Positions 17,313 to 25,724 of a stretch of DNA of 64,000 nucleotides are shown here, piece by piece. Every line of letters begins with the position of its first letter. Within the stretch, counting starts at the first letter, position 1. The notes under the pieces are model-generated. The model saw only the letters and a program-made list of their open reading frames with translations. It was not told where the DNA came from and made no database searches. A program made the translations under genes and the position numbers. The stretch is from an uncultured Lachnospiraceae bacterium (GTDB lineage Bacteria; Bacillota; Clostridia; Lachnospirales; Lachnospiraceae). The stretch covers positions 47,430 through 111,429 of the forward strand of contig CAJUBP010000008.1 of the NCBI GenBank assembly GCA_910584585.1. The letters run 5' to 3'.

Positions 17313-18299
17313 ATGAGTATCAGAATTGGAATTTTAGGTTACGGAAATCTTGGGAGAGGGGTGGAATGCGCTGTCAGACAGAACCCGGACATGGAACTTG
17401 CGGCAGTATTTACCAGAAGAGATCCTGCAGATGTTTCCATTCTCACCAAAGAAGCAGCGGTGTGCAGCGTTTCGGAAGTGGAAAAATGGAAAGGAAAGAT
17501 TGACGTGATGATTCTCTGCGGCGGAAGCGCTACGGATTTGCCGGAGCAGACCCCTAAATATGCGGGAATTTTTAACGTAGTGGACAGCTTCGACACCCAT
17601 GCCAGGATACCGGAGCATTTTGCCAACGTGGATCGGGCCGCAAAAGAAGCCGGAACCGTTGGAATTATTTCCGTCGGCTGGGATCCGGGGATGTTTTCCT
17701 TAAACCGCATGTACGCCAACGCCATTTTGCCGGAGGGAAAGGATGATACGTTTTGGGGCAAAGGAGTCAGCCAGGGACATTCCGACGCCATTCGGCGGAT
17801 TGCAGGAGTGAAAAACGCAAAGCAGTACACCATTCCGGTGGAAGCTGCGCTGGAATCGGTGCGGGCCGGGGAACAGCCAAAGCTGACTGCCAGGCAGAAG
17901 CACACCCGGGAATGCTTTGTGGCGTTGGAAGATGGGGCGGATCCGGCCAAAGTTGAAGAAGAAATCAAGACCATGCCCAATTATTTCGCAGATTATGACA
18001 CAACCGTGCATTTTATCAGTGAAGAAGAGCTGCTGAAAAATCACAGCGGAATTCCCCACGGCGGATTTGTCATTCATTCCGGCAGGACAGGATGGGAGCA
18101 GGAACATAATCATGTCATAGAATACAGCCTGAAGCTGGACTCCAATCCGGAATTTACCGCCAGCGTCATTACAGCCTTCGCGAGAGCGGCTTACCGGCTG
18201 TCCCAGGAAGGGCAGAAAGGCTGCAAAACAGTGTTTGATATTGCGCCGGCCTATCTAAGCCCCAGAAGCGGCGAAGAACTTAGAGAGCATTTGTTGTAA
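17313..18299 (+). CDS. ddh: meso-Diaminopimelate D-dehydrogenase
   Basis: A 328-residue NADPH-dependent enzyme that makes meso-2,6-diaminopimelate from tetrahydrodipicolinate in one step, replacing the succinylase and acetylase branches. The dinucleotide-binding start IGILGYGNLGRGVE, the VDSFDTHARIPEH loop, GWDPGMFSLNRM and GKGVSQGHSDAIRRI match the family throughout, and the length is normal. The ATG follows AAAAGGAG. It is unlinked to dapA and dapB at 53.9-55.9 kb but acts right after DapB. The terminator at 18360-18400 closes the transcript. Confidence 0.95.
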   Translation: MSIRIGILGYGNLGRGVECAVRQNPDMELAAVFTRRDPADVSILTKEAAVCSVSEVEKWKGKIDVMILCGGSATDLPEQTPKYAGIFNVVDSFDTHARIPEHFANVDRAAKEAGTVGIISVGWDPGMFSLNRMYANAILPEGKDDTFWGKGVSQGHSDAIRRIAGVKNAKQYTIPVEAALESVRAGEQPKLTARQKHTRECFVALEDGADPAKVEEEIKTMPNYFADYDTTVHFISEEELLKNHSGIPHGGFVIHSGRTGWEQEHNHVIEYSLKLDSNPEFTASVITAFARAAYRLSQEGQKGCKTVFDIAPAYLSPRSGEELREHLL

Positions 18300-18359
18300 G
18301 TCCCCTTGATATTGCTAAATTAATTCTGGAAACTGCCGATATAAATTTCAGCTACGGAT

Positions 18360-18400
18360 GGCGCTTTACTTCCAGAGATATGGAAGTGAGCGCCGTTTTT
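18360..18400 (+). terminator. Rho-independent terminator after ddh
   Basis: GGCGCTTTACTTCCA (18360-18374) pairs with TGGAAGTGAGCGCC (18381-18394) around a 6-base loop, one bulged base, followed by GTTTTTA. It separates ddh from the next gene. Confidence 0.8.
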
Positions 18401-18429
18401 ACGCATAGGCCCGCAAAGGAGGAAAAATT

Positions 18430-19206
18430 ATGTTGAGCAGAGTGTCAGGCAGTACAGGAAATGGATATTTTTCACAGGCAGTTTCAGAATACGCCAGGAA
18501 GATGAAGCCGGAAGAAGAAAGAAAAGAACATTCCGGCGGGAAAACAATCGGCGAGTATTCAGAGAAAGAATGGGACGGAATGCTGCATAAGGTGGATCTG
18601 TCCATAGAAGAGCATAAGGCAGATTTAAAACACAGGGAAAAAGAGGCCCTGGACCGAAAGAAAGAGCAGTCAGATCAGAACGTTTTCGAAAAAGAATCTT
18701 CTGGGCAGGTATATGAAACCAATGTGCTGTGGGAAGGAAAAGTCCGCAGTATGCGTTTTCATAAAATAGAAGAAAAGACAGCCGGGGAAGAGAATGAGAC
18801 TGAAAAACTGGAGATTATGGATACCATTTCCGATGATGTGAAAGATGAGGCAATCCAAAGACTTGTCGGAAACCGGGGGAAAGCGCCCTATTCCATGCTG
18901 GCGGATGAAAATGGAATGATTACATATCATGGCGTAATATTTCAATGCGATGAAGAGCAGAACAGCCTGTGCCTGGGAGATGTGTCAGATCCGAACCAGT
19001 GCATATCCGTTCCCTTAGAGGGCGGCGGACGCCTGTTGGTGAACCGCAATAGTATAGACGCGCTGTCTTCGGCCATCGGCATGTTTTCTCCGGAGGATAT
19101 CCGGCGGATTATGCAGGCCATCGCCCAGGACGGAAAAGTCCAGAAAGTGGAAATGGAAATCGAAGATATGACCAGCGGAGTGCAAGTCCTTAAAAAAGAG
19201 GAGTAG
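18430..19206 (+). CDS. Unrecognised protein, 258 aa
   Basis: I do not recognise a firm family. The protein is soluble and acidic, without a signal peptide. The N-terminal 100 residues are charged and helical, with a GEYSEKEWDGMLHKVDLSIEEHK segment reminiscent of Lachnospiraceae-restricted proteins annotated as domains of unknown function. The second half is more structured: PYSMLADENGMITYHGVIFQ, then CLGDVSDPNQCISVPLEGGG and a C-terminal SAIGMFSPEDIRRIMQAI helix. The ATG follows AAAGGAGG exactly, so translation is strong. It lies 8 bp before the CPBP protease gene, so the two are coupled and perhaps related in function. Confidence 0.7.
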   Translation: MLSRVSGSTGNGYFSQAVSEYARKMKPEEERKEHSGGKTIGEYSEKEWDGMLHKVDLSIEEHKADLKHREKEALDRKKEQSDQNVFEKESSGQVYETNVLWEGKVRSMRFHKIEEKTAGEENETEKLEIMDTISDDVKDEAIQRLVGNRGKAPYSMLADENGMITYHGVIFQCDEEQNSLCLGDVSDPNQCISVPLEGGGRLLVNRNSIDALSSAIGMFSPEDIRRIMQAIAQDGKVQKVEMEIEDMTSGVQVLKKEE

Positions 19207-19214
19207 AGGAAAAT

Positions 19215-20096
19215 ATGAATCCAAAAAGCAACCCATACAGCAGCAATGCAATGTTTAAATCATGGAATGTGATTTATCCAATCTTTATCTATTTTGTAGT
19301 GACCAATCTTGCTATGTCCTTATTTGCCGTATTTGCCTCTTTTTTGGGGGCGGACGCCCAAGAACAGTATATGGCGCTGCAGACAGCGGCAGTGGCTGTC
19401 ACCATTCCCTTTATCGTGCGTTATTACAGTAAAGACCGGAAAGAACCCACTGCGTTCTGGATCCACATGGAGCAGACGTACACAAAGAAAAGTCCCAGTC
19501 AAAAAGCAATAAACGTTCTATTGATGTTTGCCGCCGGCGCGTCGGCAGGGGCTGCCCTCAACAACCTGCTGGCACTGACTGCGCTGAAAGAAATTTCCCC
19601 GGGATTTCAGGAAGCAAACAGCAACTTTTTTGCAGGGGGAATTTTCTTTGAGCTGCTGGGGGCCTGTCTCCTGACCCCGTTTCTGGAGGAATTGCTGTAC
19701 CGGGGCGTAGTGTATGGAAGGCTTTGCGATTTGATGATTTTGAATCGGGAGGAAAAGACAGAAGAAGACGCAAAAAGAGAACGGCGAAGCCGGCTGATAG
19801 CCATGGTCATTTCTGCACTGCTGTTCGGCGTGCTTCACCAAAACATTGTGCAGTTTGTCTACGCAGGAGCCTTGGGAATACTGCTGGCCTGGTTTATGGA
19901 AGAGGCCGGCCATTTCTACGGCGCTCTGCTGGCCCATATGGGAGCAAACCTGTTTTCCGTGCTGCGGGTGGAAACCGGAATATTTCGATGGATGGAGCAG
20001 AGCCGAAATGCTTTTGCAGGAGCCACAGCAGCCCTGGCTCTTCTCAGCCTGCTTTTGCTCGGCGCGATCTGGAAGCTGAACCGTGAGAAAGAATAG
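19215..20096 (+). CDS. CPBP-family intramembrane metalloprotease
   Basis: A 293-residue integral membrane protein with six to eight hydrophobic segments. The CAAX/Abi protease motifs are all present: FLEELLYRGVVYG (E-E-x3-R, near residue 155-167), FGVLHQN (near 207) and LLAHMGANL (near 236). Family members cleave prenylated or small membrane proteins, act in bacteriocin self-immunity or process signalling peptides; the target here is unknown. It follows the unrecognised gene after 8 bp, with the ribosome site AGAGGA in between. Confidence 0.85.
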   Translation: MNPKSNPYSSNAMFKSWNVIYPIFIYFVVTNLAMSLFAVFASFLGADAQEQYMALQTAAVAVTIPFIVRYYSKDRKEPTAFWIHMEQTYTKKSPSQKAINVLLMFAAGASAGAALNNLLALTALKEISPGFQEANSNFFAGGIFFELLGACLLTPFLEELLYRGVVYGRLCDLMILNREEKTEEDAKRERRSRLIAMVISALLFGVLHQNIVQFVYAGALGILLAWFMEEAGHFYGALLAHMGANLFSVLRVETGIFRWMEQSRNAFAGATAALALLSLLLLGAIWKLNREKE

Positions 20097-20161
20097 GACA
20101 TAAAACGCTGTCAGAACATAAAATTTATCCGCAATATTTAATCCTGCCTGCCTTTTTCTCC

Positions 20162-20298
20162 AAGAGCGCCGTTCAAAAATCAGTTACATAACCCGCCAGG
20201 GTCTGCCCCGCAAAGCGAGGTCACGAGCCTGATTTTGGAACGGCGCTCTTAAAAAAATCTGCGCCTGATTTTGAACGGCATTCTTAAAAAAATCTGCA
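20162..20298. repeat. Long hairpin with a degenerate second right arm
   Basis: Arms 20162-20183 and 20229-20250 (22 bp, one mismatch) hold the motif AGAGCGCCGTTC. The right arm plus the following AAAAAAATCTGC is repeated in degenerate form at 20264-20298. The GAGCGCC core also occurs in the terminators at 18360 and 27317. There is no T run on either strand next to the stem, so terminator function is doubtful. Confidence 0.6.
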
Positions 20299-20528
20299 CG
20301 CAATTTAAAAATTATCCCGAAACAGTTCTCTGGAATTTTAACACAATTCAATTAAATCTTAAGATTTCCAGCCAATTCAACAAATTTCCAACAAAAAAAT
20401 TCTAAAAAATATCATTAAAATTGTTCCTATAATCCCTTATTGCCAAGAAAAATATCAAATATTATCAGAAAATTAAAATGAAATATAAAAAATAATCATA
20501 TTATCAGAAAACAACCCCAAAAAAACTG

Positions 20529-20557
20529 TTTACAACCCCAAAAAAATATTGTATAGT
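20529..20557 (+). promoter_or_regulatory. Probable gltB promoter
   Basis: TTTACA (20529-20534), 17-base spacer, TATAGT (20552-20557), inside a strongly AT-rich zone that could act as an UP-like element. It is the best promoter match upstream of gltB, 612 bp from the start codon. Confidence 0.55.
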
Positions 20558-20609
20558 TATATCAGCGCTTTAATACAACAAAGTACTCATGCAGCCGAGA
20601 AATACAATT

Positions 20610-20803
20610 TGTAAATAACAGCAAACATTCTATCATTCGATAGATTTGTGAACCACAGCAAACGTTCTGTCATTTGATAGACTTGTGAACCACAGCAAAC
20701 GTTCTGTCATTTGATAGATTTGTGAACCACAGGAACCACAGCGAGCGTTCTGTCGTTCGATACCTACATGAACTATAGCGGACCCCCTGTCATTCGATAC
20801 ACA
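20610..20803 (+). repeat. 37-bp tandem repeats before element copy B
   Basis: Five units share the form CAGCAAACGTTCTGTCAT followed by TTGATAGA. Unit starts are near 20619, 20656, 20693, 20739 (9 extra bases) and 20776. Each resembles the single left flank that precedes element copies A and C, so the flank of copy B has been amplified. The units abut directly with no unique spacers, so this is not a CRISPR array. Confidence 0.75.
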
Positions 20804-20983
20804 GGAACTGCCGGATTGCCCTTTGGCTAAGCAAACGCTTCACGGGCGTTCTTAGTGGAGGCGAAATCCACTGCTTACGCAGACTTAGGAAGGAAGGCTT
20901 TCCTGACTTCCTTAGTCGGAGTTAGCAGTTAGTTCGCCGGAACGCTGCCCGGTTTGTGTGCCAAAGGGCAATCCGGCAGTTCC
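20804..20983 (+). repeat. 180-bp structured repeat element, copy B
   Basis: Arms 20804-20827 and 20960-20983 form a perfect 24-bp inverted repeat (GGAACTGCCGG... on the left). The 132-base interior holds further hairpins: AACGC/GCGTT closed by TAAG/CTTAG, AGTGGA/TCCACT, ACTTAGGAAG/CTTCCTTAGT and GTTC-GCCG-GAAC inside GCAG/CTGC. Drawn as RNA it is a multi-branched structure closed by a long stem. It lies in the presumed gltB leader. Confidence 0.85.
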
Positions 20984-21107
20984 GTCCGCATCCAAAGACA
21001 AAAGGTCCCCCCAGTTTGTGTGCCAAAGAACAATCCGGCAGTTCCGTCCGTACCCAAAGACAAAAGGTCCCCCCGGTTTGTGTGCCAAAGAACAATCCAG
21101 CAGTGAA
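20951..21107 (+). repeat. 62-bp tandem repeats derived from the element's right end
   Basis: Units start at 20951, 21013 and 21075 (the last partial). Each has the right arm GTGCCAAAG..CAATCC(G/A)GCAGT plus the tail CCAAAGACAAAAGGTCCCCC. The first unit contains the true right arm of copy B. Confidence 0.85.
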
Positions 21108-21168
21108 GATAAAAAGTTTGCACTATAACAAAAAAAATTTCTCGCCAGCAATCAGGAAGGATGATACC

Positions 21169-24100
21169 ATGCAGGAAACCCAAAGACCCCCCCTGGGCAT
21201 GTACAGCCCAGACTTTGAACACGATAACTGCGGAATCGGCGCAGTAGTGAATATCAAAGGAATCAAGACCCACCAAACCGTAGAAAACGCATTGAAAATT
21301 GTAGAGAACCTAAAACATCGCGCAGGAAAAGACGCGGAGGGGAAAACAGGAGACGGCGTAGGAATTCTTCTGCAGATTTCCCATAAATTTTTCAAAAAAG
21401 CCGCAAAAGAAGCAGGCATAGAACTGGGAGAGGAACGGGACTACGGAATCGGAATGTTTTTCTTTTCCCAGGATGAACTAAAGAGGAACCAGGCCAAGAA
21501 GATGTTCGAGGTGATTGTGAAGAAAGAAGGCATGGAGTTTCTGGGCTGGCGGAAGGTGCCCATCGCGCCGGAAAAATTAGGCCAGAAAGCCGTGGACTGT
21601 ATGCCCTACATTATGCAGGGGTTCGTAAAGCGGCCCAAGAACGTGGAAAAGGGGCTGGCTTTTGACCGGAGGCTCTATGTGGCAAGACGGGTATTTGAGC
21701 AGTCCAATGACGACACTTACGTGGTTTCACTGTCCAGCCGGACCATTGTGTATAAGGGGATGTTTCTGGTAGAGCAGCTCCGGCTGTTTTTCGGCGATTT
21801 GCAGGATCGGGAGTATGAATCCGCCATCGCGACGGTGCATTCCAGATTTTCCACCAACACCAATCCAAGCTGGGAGCGGGCCCACCCCAACCGTTTGATT
21901 GTACATAACGGGGAAATCAATACCATCCGCGGAAATGCGGATAAGATGCTGGCCAGGGAAGAAACCATGGAATCCGTCTACTTAAAAGGCGAACTGCAGA
22001 AAGTGCTTCCCGTGGTAAACGCGGAAGGCTCTGATTCCGCCATGCTGGACAATACCCTGGAATTCCTGGTAATGAGCGGCATGGAGTTGCCTTTGGCGGT
22101 GATGATTACCATTCCGGAGCCCTGGGACAACAATTCGGTGATGAGTCAGAAGAAAAAGGATTTCTATCAGTATTACGCAACCATGATGGAGCCCTGGGAC
22201 GGCCCGGCTTCCATTGTGTTCAGCGACGGAGATATCTTAGGGGCGGTTTTGGATCGGAACGGCCTGCGTCCCTCCCGGTATTACATTACCGAAGATGACA
22301 CCCTGATTCTCTCTTCGGAAGTGGGAGTTCTGGAAATTGACCCCATGAAAATCGTGGCGAAGGAACGCCTGCGTCCGGGGAAAATGCTTCTGGTGGACAC
22401 CGTCCAGGGCCGGGTGATTGACGATGATGAAATAAAGGAAAATTACGCGAGCCGCCAGCCTTACGGGGAATGGCTGGATCGGCATCTAATTAATCTGGCG
22501 GATTTGAAAATCCCTAACCAGCGGGTGCCGGAATATGAGAAAAAAGAACGCCAGAGAATGCAGAAAACCTTCGGTTATACCTATGAATCCCTGAAAGAAG
22601 CCATTCTGCCCATGGCTAGAGACGGCAAAGAAGGAACAGCGGCTATGGGAATTGATACGCCTCTTGCGGCCTTGGCCGGGGATCATCAGCCTTTGTTTAA
22701 TTATTTTAAACAGAAATTCGCCCAGGTCACCAATCCGCCCATTGATTCCATCCGGGAAGAAGTGGTGACCAGCGCAACTGTTTACATCGGGGAAGACGGC
22801 AACCTTTTGGAAGAAAAACCCCTGAACTGTCAGGTGCTGAAGGTGAACAACCCGATTTTAACCAATACCGACCTTATGAAAATAAAGTCCATGAAAGCAG
22901 AGGGGTTCAAAGTAGTGGAGCTGCCAATTATCTACTATAAGAATACCAGCCTGGAAAAAGCCATTGACCGCCTGTTTGTGGAGGCAGACCGGGCCTACCG
23001 GGACGGAGCCAATATTTTGATTCTGTCTGACCGGGGCGTGGATGAAAACCATGTGCCCATCCCCTCTCTGCTGGCAGTGTCCGCTTTGCAGCAGCATTTA
23101 ATTAAAACAAAGAAGCGGACGGCCCTTGCGGTGATTCTGGAATCGGGAGAACCCAGGGAGGTTCACCACTTTGCCACACTGCTGGGGTACGGCGCCTGCG
23201 CCATCAATCCCTATCTGGCCCAGGATACGGTAAAACAGCTGATTGAGGATCACATGCTGGATAAAGATTATTACGCGGCCATTGCGGATTACAATGACGC
23301 GATTCTCCACGGAATTGTAAAAATCGCGGCCAAGATGGGAATTTCCACCATTCAGTCCTATCAGGGAGCCAAGATTTTTGAAGCTATCGGCATCAGTTCT
23401 GAGGTTATCAGCAAATACTTCACTGATACCGTGAGCAGAATCGGAGGAATTACCCTAAAAGACATCGAAGAGGATGTCAATGCCCTTCATTCCAGCGCTT
23501 ATGACCCGCTGGGGCTGGAAACGGATTTGACTCTGGAGAGCCGGGGGCGCCATAAGATGCGCAGCGGCGCGGACAGCCATCTGTACAATCCCCAGACCAT
23601 CCATTTGCTGCAGGAATCCACCAGGCGGGGAGATTACCAGTTATTCAAAGCCTATACGAAAGCGGCGGACGCCCAGGAAAGGAAAGCGAATATCCGGGGC
23701 ATGATGGACTTCGCGTACCCGAAGAAGGCAATTCCTCTGGAGGAAGTGGAAAGCGTGGATTCCATTGTGACAAGGTTTAAAACGGGGGCCATGTCCTACG
23801 GCTCCATTTCCCAGGAAGCCCATGAGACGCTGGCCATTGCCATGAACCGCCTCCATGGAAAATCCAACAGCGGCGAGGGCGGAGAAAGCCCGGAACGTCT
23901 GGTGACGGGGCCGGACGGCAAGAACCGCTGTTCCGCCATCAAGCAGGTGGCCTCTGGACGGTTTGGCGTCACCAGCCGTTATCTGGTCAGCGCGAAGGAA
24001 ATCCAGATTAAAATGGCCCAGGGGGCGAAACCGGGAGAAGGGGGACATCTGCCGGGGCAGAAGGTATATCCATGGATTGCCAGAACCAGGCTTTCCACCC

Positions 24101-25710
24101 CGGGGGTGTCGCTGATTTCCCCGCCGCCCCATCACGATATCTACTCCATCGAAGACTTGGAGCAGCTGATTTATGATTTGAAGAATTCCAATAAAGACGC
24201 AAGGATTACGGTGAAGCTGGTATCCGAGGCAGGCGTGGGCACCGTTGCGGCGGGCGTGGCCAAAGCCGGAGCCCAGGTGGTTCTGGTTTCCGGATATGAC
24301 GGCGGAACAGGAGCGGCCCCCAGCAGTTCCATCCACAATGCAGGGCTTCCCTGGGAGCTGGGACTTTCGGAAACCCACCAGACCTTGATCTTAAACGGAC
24401 TGCGCAATAAAGTCAGGATTGAGACAGACGGAAAGCTGATGACAGGCCGGGATGTGGCCATTGCCGCCATGTTGGGAGCGGAAGAGTTCGGTTTCGCCAC
24501 GGCGCCTCTGGTAACCATGGGCTGCGTGATGATGCGGGTCTGCAATCTGGACACCTGTCCGGCAGGCATTGCAACCCAGAATCCCGAGCTTCGGAAGCGG
24601 TTTGCCGGAAAGCCGGAATATGTGATCAACTTCATGCGCTTTATTGCGGAGGAATTGCGGGAATACATGGCGAAACTGGGCGTACGCACCGTAGATGAGC
24701 TGGTGGGAAGAAGCGACTTGCTGAAAGTGCGGGAAGATTTGACAGAACGGGAAAAGGAACTGGATTTATCAGGAATTCTTCACAACCCCTTTGCAGGGCC
24801 CAAATCCAAAGTGATTTTTGATCCCAAGCAGGTGTACGATTTTGAACTGGAGAAGACCAAGGACGAAAAGATTTTGCTGAAACAGCTGAAACTTGCCCTG
24901 GAAGGGGGACAGAGGCGCAGCATCAATGTGGAGGTCACCAATACAGATCGCTCCTTCGGCACAATTTTCGGCTCGGAAATTACCAAACGGTTTGACGACG
25001 CCTTAGAGGAAGACACTTTCCTGGTAAAATGCACAGGAGCCGGCGGACAGAGCTTCGGCGCCTTTATCCCCAAAGGGCTGACTCTGGAACTGGTGGGCGA
25101 CAGCAACGATTATTTCGGGAAAGGGCTCTCCGGCGGAAAGCTGGTGGTCTATCCCCCCACCGGAGTGAAATTTAAGCAGGATCAGAATATTATTATCGGA
25201 AACGTGGCCCTTTACGGAGCCACCAGCGGAAAAGCTTTTATCAACGGCGTGGCCGGAGAGCGGTTCTGCGTTCGCAATTCCGGGGCAGTGGCAGTGGTGG
25301 AAGGCGTAGGCGACCACGGCTGCGAGTATATGACCGGCGGCCGGGTGGTAGTCCTGGGCAAAACTGGAAAGAACTTTGCGGCAGGCATGAGCGGCGGCAT
25401 CGCCTATGTGCTGGACGAGGAGAATGATTTGTATACCAGAATCAACAAAGAAATGGTATTTTCGGAAGAACTCACATCCAAATATGACGTGATGGAATTA
25501 AAGGATATGATCAAAGAACATGTGGCGCTAACCAATTCCGAAAAAGGAAAGGAAGTCCTTGATCATTTCAGCCAGTACTTGCCCAAATTCAAGAAAATTG
25601 TGCCTTATGATTATCACCGGATGATGATGTCCATTGTGCAGATGGAAGAAAAAGGCTTAAGCTCAGAGCAGGCGCAGATTGAAGCGTTTTACGCCAATAT
25701 GAAGAATTAA
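21169..25710 (+). CDS. gltB: Glutamate synthase, large subunit
   Basis: A 1513-residue enzyme that, with GltD, transfers the amide of glutamine to 2-oxoglutarate. The N-terminal amidotransferase nucleophile is Cys21 in FEHDNCGIGAVV, so a short propeptide of about 20 residues is probably removed. Other landmarks are STNTNPSWERAHPNR, the FMN domain (GAMSYGSISQEAHETLA; SGYDGGTGAAP), the 3Fe-4S cysteines in CVMMRVCNLDTCPAG (C-x5-C-x4-C) and the C-terminal beta-helix rich in GG repeats. ATG 21169 follows AGGAAGG and gives the expected N-terminus; the frame happens to stay open further upstream into the repeat region but nothing there is conserved-looking. gltD follows after 14 bp. Confidence 0.96.
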   Translation: MQETQRPPLGMYSPDFEHDNCGIGAVVNIKGIKTHQTVENALKIVENLKHRAGKDAEGKTGDGVGILLQISHKFFKKAAKEAGIELGEERDYGIGMFFFSQDELKRNQAKKMFEVIVKKEGMEFLGWRKVPIAPEKLGQKAVDCMPYIMQGFVKRPKNVEKGLAFDRRLYVARRVFEQSNDDTYVVSLSSRTIVYKGMFLVEQLRLFFGDLQDREYESAIATVHSRFSTNTNPSWERAHPNRLIVHNGEINTIRGNADKMLAREETMESVYLKGELQKVLPVVNAEGSDSAMLDNTLEFLVMSGMELPLAVMITIPEPWDNNSVMSQKKKDFYQYYATMMEPWDGPASIVFSDGDILGAVLDRNGLRPSRYYITEDDTLILSSEVGVLEIDPMKIVAKERLRPGKMLLVDTVQGRVIDDDEIKENYASRQPYGEWLDRHLINLADLKIPNQRVPEYEKKERQRMQKTFGYTYESLKEAILPMARDGKEGTAAMGIDTPLAALAGDHQPLFNYFKQKFAQVTNPPIDSIREEVVTSATVYIGEDGNLLEEKPLNCQVLKVNNPILTNTDLMKIKSMKAEGFKVVELPIIYYKNTSLEKAIDRLFVEADRAYRDGANILILSDRGVDENHVPIPSLLAVSALQQHLIKTKKRTALAVILESGEPREVHHFATLLGYGACAINPYLAQDTVKQLIEDHMLDKDYYAAIADYNDAILHGIVKIAAKMGISTIQSYQGAKIFEAIGISSEVISKYFTDTVSRIGGITLKDIEEDVNALHSSAYDPLGLETDLTLESRGRHKMRSGADSHLYNPQTIHLLQESTRRGDYQLFKAYTKAADAQERKANIRGMMDFAYPKKAIPLEEVESVDSIVTRFKTGAMSYGSISQEAHETLAIAMNRLHGKSNSGEGGESPERLVTGPDGKNRCSAIKQVASGRFGVTSRYLVSAKEIQIKMAQGAKPGEGGHLPGQKVYPWIARTRLSTPGVSLISPPPHHDIYSIEDLEQLIYDLKNSNKDARITVKLVSEAGVGTVAAGVAKAGAQVVLVSGYDGGTGAAPSSSIHNAGLPWELGLSETHQTLILNGLRNKVRIETDGKLMTGRDVAIAAMLGAEEFGFATAPLVTMGCVMMRVCNLDTCPAGIATQNPELRKRFAGKPEYVINFMRFIAEELREYMAKLGVRTVDELVGRSDLLKVREDLTEREKELDLSGILHNPFAGPKSKVIFDPKQVYDFELEKTKDEKILLKQLKLALEGGQRRSINVEVTNTDRSFGTIFGSEITKRFDDALEEDTFLVKCTGAGGQSFGAFIPKGLTLELVGDSNDYFGKGLSGGKLVVYPPTGVKFKQDQNIIIGNVALYGATSGKAFINGVAGERFCVRNSGAVAVVEGVGDHGCEYMTGGRVVVLGKTGKNFAAGMSGGIAYVLDEENDLYTRINKEMVFSEELTSKYDVMELKDMIKEHVALTNSEKGKEVLDHFSQYLPKFKKIVPYDYHRMMMSIVQMEEKGLSSEQAQIEAFYANMKN

Positions 25711-25724
25711 GGAGGGATGCAGAC

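Larger units (their letters stand above)
20097..21168. other. 1.07-kb non-coding stretch before gltB
   Basis: No credible gene was found. In order it holds a long imperfect hairpin (20162-20250) with a partial second copy, an AT-rich stretch (about 20300-20528), a near-consensus promoter (20529-20557), five 37-bp tandem repeats (20610-20803), the full 180-bp element copy B (20804-20983) and 62-bp tandem repeats (20951-21107). If the promoter drives gltB, the transcript has an untranslated leader of roughly 600 bases. Confidence 0.7.

Noticed and set aside
20162..20250. Terminator after the CPBP protease gene
   Set aside because: The stem is strong but neither strand has a T run beside it, and part of it is duplicated; it was kept as a repeat hairpin instead.
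20610..20803. 37-bp repeats as a CRISPR array
   Set aside because: The units abut one another with no unique spacers, and no cas gene is in the window.
20956..21168. An N-terminal extension of GltB reading through the repeats
   Set aside because: The frame is open by chance across 62-bp repeats; ATG 21169 has a good ribosome site and places the amidotransferase cysteine where expected.
23641..24378. A 245-codon minus-strand frame within gltB
   Set aside because: It is antisense to a conserved coding region, with no ribosome site, no known motif and composition explained by the plus-strand codons.
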